NCBI RefSeq assembly: GCF_049354825.1
Contig: NZ_CP186480.1
Location: forward strand, 1,302,001-1,366,000
DNA: 64,000 nt
Origin: Novosphingobium sp049354825
GTDB lineage: Bacteria; Pseudomonadota; Alphaproteobacteria; Sphingomonadales; Sphingomonadaceae
Reading direction: 5' to 3'
The notes beneath the pieces were generated by a model, which did no database searches, was not told the origin of the DNA, and saw nothing but the letters and a program-made list of their open reading frames with translations. A program made the translations under genes and the position numbers. This document shows positions 1-9,053 of the stretch, one piece after another (within the stretch, counting starts at the first letter, position 1; the number at the start of each line of letters is the position of its first letter).

Positions 1-225
1 CCGGTCGGCCAGGCCGATGCGCGTGAACAGGTTCCAGCTTGCCGTCGAAATTGCGCTCGCGCGGCCATCGGCGCCTTCCGCGGTCAAGTCGGCCGGGTCG
101 GCCGGGTCGATGACGTGGCTGGACAGCCCCTGGCGCGCAGCGGTGAGCGCCAGGGTCATGCCGACCAGGCCGCCGCCAAGGACGATCAGGTCGGCACGCT
201 CCGCCTGCGGCGCGGCGGCGATCAT
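1..225 (-). CDS. FAD-dependent monooxygenase, UbiH/UbiF/VisC type (N-terminal 75 residues only)
   Basis: Only the first 75 codons lie in the window; the gene runs off the left edge. The N-terminus shows a hydrophobic strand followed by GGGLVG, the dinucleotide-binding turn of a Rossmann fold. An acidic residue follows at the end of the second strand (SHVIDP), as expected for FAD binding. The later stretch with DGRAS and AIS, then WNLF, resembles the UbiH/UbiF family of ubiquinone-ring hydroxylases. The ATG overlaps the stop of the upstream alkaline phosphatase gene in an ATGA, so the two are probably co-transcribed. The hydroxylation position cannot be told from this fragment. Other aromatic-ring FAD hydroxylases remain possible. 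Confidence 0.75.
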   Translation of the reverse strand, partial: MIAAAPQAERADLIVLGGGLVGMTLALTAARQGLSSHVIDPADPADLTAEGADGRASAISTASWNLFTRIGLADR

Positions 226-1907
226 GGCGCCACCGTGCACGTGTTGCCGGTACCCGGGTCGAGATCGAGGCAGCGCCCGTCGAACTGCCCTTCGGGCACC
301 TTGAGCCCGATCAGCGCGGCAAGCGTCGGCGCAATGTCCACCGTTTCGACCGGGGCAGGCTGTTCGAACCCCGGCATCCCCTTGCGCCAGAACAGCATGG
401 GCACGCGGCGGTCATAATCGAAAACGCTGCCGTGCGTGGCCGTATAGCCCGGTGCCGGCGTCACGATCGGCACCACAGCGCGATCGAGCAGGACGACGAC
501 GTCGCCCGAACGCTCGTTGTCGAAAGAGGCGCGGGCACGCTCGCGAATGGTCCAGTCCTGCGGGTTGCCGGCGGGCATCGGCGTCCCGGCCAGCTCGGCG
601 TGACTGAATGCGGCGGCGACTTGCGGGTGCGCGCGCAGCCGGGCGAGCAGCGCCGCGGTCGCCTTTTCTTTCTGCGCCGGGCTGAGCGAAGCGGCCCAGT
701 AGAGATCGCCGAAGGGCGCGTCGCCCAACAGCAGCGGACCGCTGGACGACAAGCCGAGCTGGGCGCCGATCGCCTTGGCGAGCGCGCCGGGCGTCAGGGC
801 CGGGTCGACCCGCACCGCGCGGGGCAGCGCCTGCTCGTCCAGCCTCTCGGGGGCGTCGAGACCGCCATGATCGGCGGTGAGCACGACCGCGTAGTCGATT
901 CCCCGCGCATCGAGGTGCGCCAGCAGCCGGCCGATCGACTGGTCGAGCGCGGCCATCTGGATGCACATCTCGGCCCCCTCGTTGCCAACCGCGTGGCCGA
1001 TATAGTCGGTAGCAGAGAGCGAGACCGAGAGGACATCGGTGGCCGCGCCCTTGCCCAGGTTCAGCTGGTCGACCAGCCGGCCGGCGAGGTCGACCGTCGC
1101 GGCGTCCATGCGGGGCGAAACGCGAAACAGGTCGGGCTTGTTCGGCTCTAGCGCGAAGCGGCCGCGCCCGATGGCGCCGGCCGGCCCGGCGGCGACCGCA
1201 CGGTCGTAACGGGCGCAGGCCGGTGGCAGCGCCAGCGGCCCGGCGCCTTTCGCCAGAACCCCCGCAATCTGGCTGTTCTCGGTCATGGCGGCGGCCACCG
1301 GCGTGACGCCCTTGAAAGTGACGAAGCGGTCGCCCTTCCACCAGTAGCCGGCATCGATGACGTGACCGCCCATCATCACCACCGCACGATCCTTGGCGGA
1401 GACGGCGACGTTGCGGCTGGCGGGGTTCGCCGCCTTCACCAGTTCGCCCAGGGTCGGAACTTTCAGCAGCCCCGCGGAAACGACCGGATCGCGCGAGGTG
1501 CTGGCGGGGTCCGACAAATCCTCGCTGCAATAGACGCGCTTGTCGGCGCGGGCGATGCCGGGGACGAACCAGTTGTTCGAGATGATGCCGGTGCGGGCCG
1601 GGTGGGCGCCGGTCATTATGGTGGAGTGGCCCGGGCACGTTTCGGTCGCCGCGTGCGACTGGAAGCCGGACGGAAAAACGGCCCCGGTCAGCAGCTTGGC
1701 CAGGCCGGCGCGGTAGGTTTCACGGTACTGCGCGAACAGATCGGCCGAAAACTGGTCCACGGCGATGGCAAGCACCAGCCGCGGTGCCGGGCGTGGCGCC
1801 ACAGCCGCGGGAGCGGGAGTGGCGGGCGGAGCTGGATCGGCCAGCAGGGGCGCAAACGCGGTGCCTGCCATCAGCGCGGTGCAGGCAAAACGAAGCAGCG
1901 GACGCAT
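222..1907 (-). CDS. phoK: Secreted alkaline phosphatase, PhoK/PafA type
   Basis: The 561-residue product would hydrolyse phosphate monoesters outside the cytoplasm and supply phosphate. It begins with a signal peptide (basic MRPLLR, hydrophobic core, Ala-rich cleavage region near residues 20-25). The motif ATETCPGHST carries the predicted nucleophile Thr at about residue 90. It is followed by SNNW and a SAKDRAVVMMGG segment whose Lys and Arg match the phosphate-contacting residues of Sphingomonas PhoK. Metal ligands appear in TADHGG and THGS. This Thr-nucleophile arrangement separates it from E. coli PhoA, which uses Ser. The ATG at 1907 was chosen because the signal peptide starts there; longer open frame upstream is Arg-rich and implausible. 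The gene is divergent from the DsbD-like gene. Confidence 0.9.
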   Translation of the reverse strand: MRPLLRFACTALMAGTAFAPLLADPAPPATPAPAAVAPRPAPRLVLAIAVDQFSADLFAQYRETYRAGLAKLLTGAVFPSGFQSHAATETCPGHSTIMTGAHPARTGIISNNWFVPGIARADKRVYCSEDLSDPASTSRDPVVSAGLLKVPTLGELVKAANPASRNVAVSAKDRAVVMMGGHVIDAGYWWKGDRFVTFKGVTPVAAAMTENSQIAGVLAKGAGPLALPPACARYDRAVAAGPAGAIGRGRFALEPNKPDLFRVSPRMDAATVDLAGRLVDQLNLGKGAATDVLSVSLSATDYIGHAVGNEGAEMCIQMAALDQSIGRLLAHLDARGIDYAVVLTADHGGLDAPERLDEQALPRAVRVDPALTPGALAKAIGAQLGLSSSGPLLLGDAPFGDLYWAASLSPAQKEKATAALLARLRAHPQVAAAFSHAELAGTPMPAGNPQDWTIRERARASFDNERSGDVVVLLDRAVVPIVTPAPGYTATHGSVFDYDRRVPMLFWRKGMPGFEQPAPVETVDIAPTLAALIGLKVPEGQFDGRCLDLDPGTGNTCTVAP

Positions 1908-2027
1908 GACGGCAGATTCCTTGAAAAGCAGTGGCAAACCCGGCACAGCCCTGATGGCCGCAGCCGGCGCAGCGCGCAAGGGTGCGCGGCGGGCCGGTGC
2001 GAACTGATTGATGAGGGATCCGGACGG

Positions 2028-4046
2028 ATGCGCGGCGCTGCGATGCGGTTGATGGCGATGCTCGCCGCGGTCCTGGTCGCGGCGCTTGTGCCCGCCCGCG
2101 CGGCCGAAACGCATATCGCTGCGCACCTGGTGGTGGCGCACCCGGCTGGGCCCGGCGAAAACGCCATGCTGGCGATCGCGATGACGCCGGCGCCTGGATG
2201 GCACGGCTATTGGTCCAACCCTGGCGACGCGGGCCTTGGCATGACCCTCGACTGGGCGCTGCCAACAGGCGCCGTGGCCGGCTTGCCGCGTTACCCGGTG
2301 CCGACGACGCTGATTGTCGGCGGCCTGATGAACCACGTCTACGCGCGCCCATACGCGTTGCTGGTACCGCTATCGGTCCCCATCGACGCGCGCGGCGGGC
2401 AGGTGCTGCCGCTGGGAGTCGAGGCGCACTGGCTGGCCTGCACGGACCAGGTCTGCGTTCCCGAACAGGCGCGCCTGACGGTGAAGATGACGGTCGGTGC
2501 CGGTCCCGACGACCCGCGCCTGGCCGAATGGACGCGCGCCCTGCCCGCGCCGCTGGGCGCCGACGCGCGCTACGCCCTGACGGGCGATCGGCTGCGGCTG
2601 GCCATCCCGTTCCCGGCCAGCCAGGCGCTGGCGGCGCCGCACGTTTTCGTCGCCCAGACCGACCTGGTCGATTATGCCGCGCCGCAATTCTTCTCACGCC
2701 GCGGCGACGTGCTGATCGCCGAGTTGGCGCGGGCCAAGTATCCCGGCCCGGTGCCCGCGGGGATCGACGCTGTGCTGCGGCTGGACGATGGCGGCGGCGT
2801 TGCCATACGCGCGCTGACCGGCGCTGTGCCGCCGCCCGGAGCGGCGCTGACGCCCGCCCGTGACCCGAACTATGCCTGGCTGGTCGTCGCGGCGCTGCTC
2901 GGCGGGCTGATCCTCAACATCATGCCCTGCGTGTTCCCGATCCTGAGCCTAAAGGCGCTCAGCCTGGCGCGCGCCGTCGGCGACGAGCGTACTGCGCGCC
3001 GCGAAGGCATTGCCTATGCAGCGGGCGTCATCTTCGCCTGTACCGCGCTCGGAGCGCTGCTGCTCGCGCTGCGCACCGCGGGCGAGGAAGTGGGCTGGGC
3101 CTTTCAGTTGCAGGAGCCCGCGGTCATTGTCGCCCTGGCGCTGCTCGCCACCGCCATAACCGCCAACCTGGCGGGCGCGTTCGAGCTGGCGCTGCCAGGG
3201 CTTGGTTCGGGCGGCGGTGCGCGCGGAGCCTTCGCCACCGGGCTGCTCGCCGCCTTCGTCGCCACGCCGTGCACCGGGCCGTTCATGGCCACCGCGATGG
3301 GCGCGGCGCTGCTGCTGCCGCTCCTGCCCGCGCTGCTGCTGTTCGCGGCGCTCGGCCTGGGCCTGGCGCTGCCGTTCCTCGCCATCGCCTTCGTGCCGTC
3401 GCTGCGCCGGCGGCTGCCGCGCCCGGGCCAGTGGATGGAGACCTTCCGCCACGTCCTGGCCGTGCCCATGGGGCTGACTGCGCTGGCCTTGCTGTGGCTC
3501 GCCGGGCAGACCGGCGGGCGCGCTTTCCAGTTCGCAGTCGCGGTGCTGGCGCTGGCGCTGGTGGCACTGCTGGTCGCGATCGGGCGGCGTCAGCGCGCGG
3601 GGCTTTCCGCCGGTCCGCTGGCCGGCGCGCTGGGCGCGCTGCTGCTCATGACCGTGCTGGTGCCGCGCCAGGTCTACGCGCCGCCGCCGCCGTCCAGCGG
3701 CGAAGGCCTGATGCCGGCCAAGCCGTTTTCGGAAGCAGAGCTCGCCGCCCAGCGCGCCGCCAAGGCCCCGGTCTTCGTGTGGATGACCGCGGACTGGTGC
3801 CTGACCTGCAAGGTCAACGAGCGGGTCGCGATCGAGCGCACAGAAACCCGCGATGCTTTCGGCCGCGCCGGCATCGTCGTGCTCAAGGGTGACTGGACGC
3901 GCCGCGACCCCGCGATCACCCGCTACCTCGAGCAGCACGGCGCAGCCGGCGTGCCGCTCTACGTCTTCTATCCGCGCGGCGGAGGCGAACCGCGCGTGCT
4001 GCCGCAAGTGCTAACCCCGGCGACGCTGAGGGCGCTGGCGGACTAA
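2028..4046 (+). CDS. DsbD-like thiol:disulfide interchange protein
   Basis: The 672-residue product probably carries reducing equivalents from cytoplasmic thioredoxin across the inner membrane to periplasmic thiol proteins. The order is signal peptide, periplasmic N-terminal domain with a Cys pair (CTDQVC, about residues 138-143), about eight membrane segments from residue 280, then a C-terminal thioredoxin fold. The membrane part holds the two expected lone cysteines, in MPCVFP (about 300) and TPCTGPF (about 413). The thioredoxin domain has WCLTC (about 590). This is the three-module plan of DsbD and of ScsB-type proteins; which subtype is uncertain. The start is ATG 2028 after a GAGGG-like ribosome site; ATG 2043 is an alternative. 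The gene is divergent from the phosphatase, 120 bases apart. Confidence 0.88.
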   Translation: MRGAAMRLMAMLAAVLVAALVPARAAETHIAAHLVVAHPAGPGENAMLAIAMTPAPGWHGYWSNPGDAGLGMTLDWALPTGAVAGLPRYPVPTTLIVGGLMNHVYARPYALLVPLSVPIDARGGQVLPLGVEAHWLACTDQVCVPEQARLTVKMTVGAGPDDPRLAEWTRALPAPLGADARYALTGDRLRLAIPFPASQALAAPHVFVAQTDLVDYAAPQFFSRRGDVLIAELARAKYPGPVPAGIDAVLRLDDGGGVAIRALTGAVPPPGAALTPARDPNYAWLVVAALLGGLILNIMPCVFPILSLKALSLARAVGDERTARREGIAYAAGVIFACTALGALLLALRTAGEEVGWAFQLQEPAVIVALALLATAITANLAGAFELALPGLGSGGGARGAFATGLLAAFVATPCTGPFMATAMGAALLLPLLPALLLFAALGLGLALPFLAIAFVPSLRRRLPRPGQWMETFRHVLAVPMGLTALALLWLAGQTGGRAFQFAVAVLALALVALLVAIGRRQRAGLSAGPLAGALGALLLMTVLVPRQVYAPPPPSSGEGLMPAKPFSEAELAAQRAAKAPVFVWMTADWCLTCKVNERVAIERTETRDAFGRAGIVVLKGDWTRRDPAITRYLEQHGAAGVPLYVFYPRGGGEPRVLPQVLTPATLRALAD

Positions 4047-4088
4047 CCAGCAGCCGGCAAAATTTTCCCGGCCGCAAGCGGTCCCCTG

Positions 4089-4111
4089 CCCGGGGTGGGC
4101 GGACCCCCGGG
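4089..4111 (+). terminator. GC-rich hairpin after the dsbD-like gene
   Basis: CCCGGGG at 4089-4095 pairs with CCCCGGG at 4105-4111 around a nine-base loop, 42 bases after the dsbD-like stop codon. No T-run follows, so it could be a factor-dependent end, an RNA-stabilising hairpin or chance in GC-rich DNA. The rest of the gap to 4302 holds the leader of the next gene, with a strong AGAGGA ribosome site at 4288-4293. Confidence 0.35.
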
Positions 4112-4301
4112 TCGCCGCGCCCTGCGCCGACAGGGTTAATCCTCCGGAACGGAGATGATCCGCGCATCTACGGAGCGCGGCTTTACCCGCATATCGCGCA
4201 CTTCTGCGACTCCTAAGCCTCTAAAACGGCTGGGTCTTCGCTCGTGGCGTGTGCGGGGTCGGGGCAGGTCCCTAGGCGTTAACCAGTAGAGGATACCCTC
4301 C

Positions 4302-4904
4302 ATGGCACGTCGTCACACGATCCTGCTCGTCGACAGCAACACCCGCCGCCGCGCTGCCATCAGCCATTGCCTGGTCGGCTCGCACTTCCACGTCGAACCC
4401 TTCGAGGACCTGGACGAGATCGGCGCGCGCTGGCCGCGGGAAGGCGTCATCCTGGTCTACAACGACGACCGCCCGGTGCGCGATTTACTCGAGCGCATGA
4501 CGTCCAGTGGCCGCTGGCTGCCGGTACTGGCCTTCAGCGAGGAGCCAAACGCGCACAAGGTGGTCGAGGCGGTCCTCGACGGCGCGCTCGACTACCTGGT
4601 CTGGCCGTTCGACGGGCCGCAACTTGACCAGGCACTGGAACGTGCCGAACATTCGGACAGCGCGGTAGGCAACGCACGCCTGCGCGAGGCGCGGGCACGC
4701 AGCCGCCTGCGCCGCCTGACCCCGCGCGAGCGCGAGGTGCTGACCGGGGTCGCACGCGGGCTTTCGAACCGCCAGATCGGCGAGGAGCTGGCGATCAGCC
4801 CGCGCACCGTCGAAATCCATCGCGCCAACATGCTCAGCAAGATCGGCGCCGCCCATACCTCCGAGGCGATCCGCGTGGCGGTGGAAGCTGCGCTGGTGGA
4901 CTGA
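4302..4904 (+). CDS. LuxR/FixJ-type response regulator with degenerate receiver
   Basis: The 200-residue DNA-binding protein has a receiver-like N-terminal half and a C-terminal LuxR helix-turn-helix (LTPREREVLTGVARGLSNRQ onward, about residues 138-195). The receiver is atypical. The acidic pocket is reduced to LLVDS. The strand that should end in the phospho-accepting Asp reads ILVYNDD, with Asn at the expected place. The conserved Lys near the end is replaced in LVWPF. It may therefore act without phosphorylation or respond to another input. An AGAGGA ribosome site eight bases before the ATG fixes the start. It lies directly before the hybrid histidine kinase on the same strand, about 200 bases away, so a partnership is plausible but not shown. 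Confidence 0.85.
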   Translation: MARRHTILLVDSNTRRRAAISHCLVGSHFHVEPFEDLDEIGARWPREGVILVYNDDRPVRDLLERMTSSGRWLPVLAFSEEPNAHKVVEAVLDGALDYLVWPFDGPQLDQALERAEHSDSAVGNARLREARARSRLRRLTPREREVLTGVARGLSNRQIGEELAISPRTVEIHRANMLSKIGAAHTSEAIRVAVEAALVD

Positions 4905-5106
4905 GGCCTTCTCCCCGGCCGCGTTGCCGATCGATCACAGCGACAAGCGAAATCGATTGGCGCCCGCCGCCCGTAAACGGTAATGTCGGCGCCAGGCCTC
5001 ATCGGGGGCATGCATCCGAACGGCCGATCGGCGCGTAACGGGTGAGTTCAGGGGCAGCCCGGCCGCATTGCGCGCGACCCGGCACGTGTGGCGAAGGGTC
5101 CAGCAG

Positions 5107-8100
5107 GTGGGTCGACTCAAGCCGATCGAATGGGGCGCATTAGCGATCGCGGCGGTACTCTATACCGTCTTCGCCTATATTTCGGTGACCTTCACGCGCG
5201 GCGTGGGCGGGTTTTCGCTGTTCTGGCTGCCGGGCGGCTTTCTGATCGGGTGGTTGCTACGACGAAGGCGGGCAATGGCGCTGCCCGCCGTGCTGCTGTG
5301 CCTGGTCGTGCAACTGTGCGTCTTTCTCACGCTCGGCTACCCGATGGTCAACACGGTGGCGCGCGCCTCCGCCCATGCCCTCGACGCCTTGTTGACGCTG
5401 GTCATCTTGCGTCGCGGGCTTGGCGCACGGCCCGACATGGCCCAGCCGCGCAGCCACTTGTGGCTGCTGGCTGCAGTGTCGATCGCGGTGGCGATCGGGT
5501 CGGTCGTGGCAGGATTCCTCGTCCTGGGTCAGCCCGGCACGTTCGAAGCCGGCCTGGCGCTGCGGTGGTTCGCGCACAATGCGCTCAGCCTGCTGCTGAT
5601 CCTGCCGATCACGGTCGTGATGATCGACTTGTGGCGCGGACGCGCGCAAATGTCGGTGGACGACTGGCGGCACATCGCGATGACCGTCGGGGTCGTCTCG
5701 GTCGGCACGCTGGTGGTGTTTTCGCAAACCGCCATGCCGTTCCTGTTCCTGGTCAGCCCGCTGCTGCTCTACGGGGCGTTTCGTGCAGGCCTGGCCGGAT
5801 CGGCGTTTGCGATCATAGCCGTCACCGTGATAGCCGCGGGTGCGACCTTTTTCGGTCATGGCCCGATCATGCTGGTCAGGGGCGGCGCAGAGATGCAGAC
5901 GCTGGCCCTGCAGGTCTTCCTGGTCGCCAGCTTCCTCATGTGCATGCCGGTCGCCGCGATCCTGCACGAGCGCGACCGTGAGCGGAGGGCTGCCGCCGCC
6001 GCGCGCGACGAGATCCGCGAGATCGTCGACAACGTCCGCGACATCATCTTCCGCACCAATGCAGCGGGCGAATGGACCGCGCTCAACCGCGCCTGGGAAG
6101 ACGTCACCGGCTATAGCGTAGAGGAAAGCCTGGGCACGCCGACGACCACGCTGCTGCATCCCGACGACATTGCCGAAACGCGCGTACTCTACCCGCGCCT
6201 GGCGGCCGGCGAGATCGACGAATTGCTACTCGAACAGCATTTCATCGCCCGCGATGCCAAGATTCGCAACATCGTGGTGAAGGTTCGCCGCGTCGTTGAT
6301 GCCCAGGGCCAATTCGCCGGCACCATCGGCAACATTGCCGACGTGACCGACATGGTGGAGCGTTCCCACGCCCTGGCGCGCAGCGAAGAGAATTTCCGCC
6401 TCATCGCTCAGAATACCCCGGTCGGGCTGTTTCGCGCCGATCCCAACGGCCACTTGACCTACATGAGTCCCAACTGGATGGAGCGGCTGGGGCGCAAGCC
6501 GGGCGAACTGCTTGGCGATGGCTGGCTCAAGACCCTGGCCGACGTTTCGATGTTCCGCGATCAGCCGATCTGGCTCGATTTCAAGCCCGGCGAAGTGCGC
6601 CGCCGGCGCATTCCGTTCCGCGCCGTGGACAGCGGCGTGGTCTGGATGGACGTCTACACCTCGGCCGAATTCGACGACGACGGCAAGGTGGTCGAGTACA
6701 ACGGCGCTGCCGTCGATATCACCGAGCAGCGCGAGGCGCTGGAGCGCCTGGGCGAGAGTGAACAGCGCTTCCAGGCGCTCACCAACTTGTCTCCCGCTGG
6801 CATATTCCGCACCGACCCGGCGGCCATGCTGACCGACGTCAATCCCACCTGGCTGAGGCAGTCGGGGCTTGCAGCCAATCGCTGGAGAGGCCGCGCGTGG
6901 CTGGCGGGCGTCCATGCCGGCGACCGCGAACGGGTCGTCGGCGCGCTGCTGAACCTGGCCGAGCACGGCGGCGAAGCGCGTTTCGAATATCGCTGGGTCC
7001 ATCGCGACCGCAGCCAGGTGATCGTCGACGTGCAGTGCCAGGCGGAACTCGATGCGGCCGGGCGGACCACGGGGATCGTCGGTGTTGCCATCGACGTCAC
7101 CGATCGCCACCGCGCCGCCGAGGCGCTTGCCGCGAGCGAGGAAGAACTGCGCCTGATTACCGACAATGTCACCGACTCGGTGCTGCGGCTCGGGCTCGAC
7201 GGCGTGTGTCTCTATGCGTCTCCTTCGGTCGAGCGTCTCTTCGAACTGCCGGCTTCGGCGCTGATCGGCCATGTCGTGCTGACCGAATTCCATCCCGACG
7301 ACGAAGAACTGGTCGAGGCCACTTTCGCGCGCCTGACCTCGGGTGAAAGCGATTCCGAAGTCATCGCCTTTCGCTCACGCTCGCCGATCGACCGCGATCG
7401 CTACCGCTGGATGGAGGCGAGCTGCGCGCTGATCCGCGACGCGGCGTGGAGGCCCAAGGAAGTGCTCGCTTCGCTGCGCGACGTGTCGCGCAACAAGGCG
7501 CTCGAGGCGCAACTGCGTGCCGCCCAGGCCAGCGCCGAGGCCGCGACCACCGCAAAGTCGGCCTTCCTCGCCAACATGAGCCACGAGCTTCGGACGCCGA
7601 TGAACGGCGTGATCGGCTATACCAACCTGTTGGCCGAGACCGACTTGTCGGCCCAGCAGCGCGAACAAGTCGAGGCGATCAGCGAATCGAGCCAGGCGAT
7701 GATGACGCTGCTCAACGATATCCTCGATCTGTCGAAGATCGAGGCCGGGCAGATGGAGATCGTCAACGAGCCATTCGATCTGCCGCACAAGCTGCGCGGC
7801 GCGGTGCGCCTGGTCGAGTCCGTGGCCCGCGCCAAGCAGATCCAGTTGTCCGTCGACGTCGACCCGGCATTGCCGCGCTGGATCGCGGGGGATGCCCTGC
7901 GGCTGCGCCAGATCGTGCTCAACCTGGTTGGCAACGCGGTCAAGTTCACGCAGCACGGCGGGGTCGAGGTGGCCGCGCGCAAGGCGGCCGACGGCAAGAC
8001 CTTCACCGTCGCGGTCAAGGACACCGGCATGGGCATAGCTCCCGAGAACCTGACCGCGATCTTCGAGCAGTTCGCACAAGCCGACAATTCGATCGCGCGC

Positions 8101-8988
8101 CGCTTTGGCGGGACCGGGCTTGGATTGTCCATCTGCAGCCGGCTGGCGGCGATGATGGGCGGGAGCATTACGGTCGAAAGCACGGTGGGCGAGGGTTCAA
8201 CCTTTACCCTGACCCTTCCTCTTGAGCCGGCAGTCGCGCCCAGCGGCGTCGATTCGGGTCCGGCGGGCGATGCAGCCGGTTCGGAACGGCAGATTGCCGG
8301 CGCCCATCTGCTGGTGGTCGAAGATAACGCCATCAACCGCGGCTTGATCGCGGCTATCCTGGGCGCGGTCGGGATCAAGCCGGCGATGGCTACGAATGGC
8401 CGCGAAGCAATCGACGCCGTGGAAGCTGCGGCCAAGGCGGGCGCACCCTTCGACCTGGTGCTGATGGACGTGCAAATGCCCGAGATCGATGGCCTGGCCG
8501 CGACGCGTCATTTGCGCAACCACGGCTTCGACCCCGCCACGCTGCCGATCGTGGCACTGACAGCCAACGCCTTTGCCGAAGACATTGCCCAGTGCCGGGC
8601 TGCGGGGATGCAGGCGCACCTGGCGAAACCGATCGTCAAGGCAGACCTCTATGCCGCCATCGCGCGCCACCGGGTGCGGCGCCTAGGCACCGCCCAGGCG
8701 CTGGAGGAGCAGGACGCCAACCAGGACCTGGAGGCAATGTATGAGCGGCTGCGCGGAGACTTCCTTGCTCACCTTGCCGCGGCACGCCAGGACCGGGATG
8801 CCGACACCGCCGCGCTGCAATCGCTGGCGCACCAGGTGGCCGGTACCGCGGCGCTGTTCGGAGAGGCGGCACTGGCCGAAGCAGCCGCCAATCTCGACCG
8901 CGCGCTGCGCACCGCAAGCTCGGTAACCGATTGCCGTGCCGCCGTCGCGCAATGGGACAATGCCATCACCGCTGCCGCACAACCGTGA
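5107..8988 (+). CDS. MASE1-PAS hybrid histidine kinase with receiver and Hpt domains
   Basis: This is a multi-step phosphorelay sensor of about 1293 residues in the inner membrane. A MASE1-like block of roughly eight hydrophobic segments (residues 5-280) precedes four PAS domains (about 300-790). The HisKA motif MSHELRTPMNG puts the phospho-His near residue 826, followed by a HATPase domain (NLVGNAVKF, GTGLGLS). A receiver has its acceptor Asp in LVLMDVQMP (about 1121), and a C-terminal Hpt domain has AHQVAGTAALFG (His about 1242). The start is uncertain. GTG 5107 has GAAGGG nine bases upstream; GTG 5086 and TTG 5068 are also in frame. The C-terminus overlaps a possible GTG start of the glycosyltransferase. 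Its ligand is unknown. The nearby stand-alone Hpt and receiver-PP2C genes are candidate relay partners. Confidence 0.92.
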   Translation: MGRLKPIEWGALAIAAVLYTVFAYISVTFTRGVGGFSLFWLPGGFLIGWLLRRRRAMALPAVLLCLVVQLCVFLTLGYPMVNTVARASAHALDALLTLVILRRGLGARPDMAQPRSHLWLLAAVSIAVAIGSVVAGFLVLGQPGTFEAGLALRWFAHNALSLLLILPITVVMIDLWRGRAQMSVDDWRHIAMTVGVVSVGTLVVFSQTAMPFLFLVSPLLLYGAFRAGLAGSAFAIIAVTVIAAGATFFGHGPIMLVRGGAEMQTLALQVFLVASFLMCMPVAAILHERDRERRAAAAARDEIREIVDNVRDIIFRTNAAGEWTALNRAWEDVTGYSVEESLGTPTTTLLHPDDIAETRVLYPRLAAGEIDELLLEQHFIARDAKIRNIVVKVRRVVDAQGQFAGTIGNIADVTDMVERSHALARSEENFRLIAQNTPVGLFRADPNGHLTYMSPNWMERLGRKPGELLGDGWLKTLADVSMFRDQPIWLDFKPGEVRRRRIPFRAVDSGVVWMDVYTSAEFDDDGKVVEYNGAAVDITEQREALERLGESEQRFQALTNLSPAGIFRTDPAAMLTDVNPTWLRQSGLAANRWRGRAWLAGVHAGDRERVVGALLNLAEHGGEARFEYRWVHRDRSQVIVDVQCQAELDAAGRTTGIVGVAIDVTDRHRAAEALAASEEELRLITDNVTDSVLRLGLDGVCLYASPSVERLFELPASALIGHVVLTEFHPDDEELVEATFARLTSGESDSEVIAFRSRSPIDRDRYRWMEASCALIRDAAWRPKEVLASLRDVSRNKALEAQLRAAQASAEAATTAKSAFLANMSHELRTPMNGVIGYTNLLAETDLSAQQREQVEAISESSQAMMTLLNDILDLSKIEAGQMEIVNEPFDLPHKLRGAVRLVESVARAKQIQLSVDVDPALPRWIAGDALRLRQIVLNLVGNAVKFTQHGGVEVAARKAADGKTFTVAVKDTGMGIAPENLTAIFEQFAQADNSIARRFGGTGLGLSICSRLAAMMGGSITVESTVGEGSTFTLTLPLEPAVAPSGVDSGPAGDAAGSERQIAGAHLLVVEDNAINRGLIAAILGAVGIKPAMATNGREAIDAVEAAAKAGAPFDLVLMDVQMPEIDGLAATRHLRNHGFDPATLPIVALTANAFAEDIAQCRAAGMQAHLAKPIVKADLYAAIARHRVRRLGTAQALEEQDANQDLEAMYERLRGDFLAHLAAARQDRDADTAALQSLAHQVAGTAALFGEAALAEAAANLDRALRTASSVTDCRAAVAQWDNAITAAAQP

Positions 8989-9053
8989 CCGCCGCCTTGC
9001 ATGATGGCGCCTCCGCGCTAGTCCCCGACCCTTCCGACCAGCAGCCGAGCACC

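Noticed and set aside
4146..4171. GGAAC as the -35 of a general-stress (EcfG) promoter before the LuxR gene
   Set aside because: No CGTT-like -10 is found 16-17 bases further on.
5010..5106. ATG at 5010 as the start of the hybrid kinase
   Set aside because: It is out of frame with the kinase; only TTG 5068, GTG 5086 and GTG 5107 fit.
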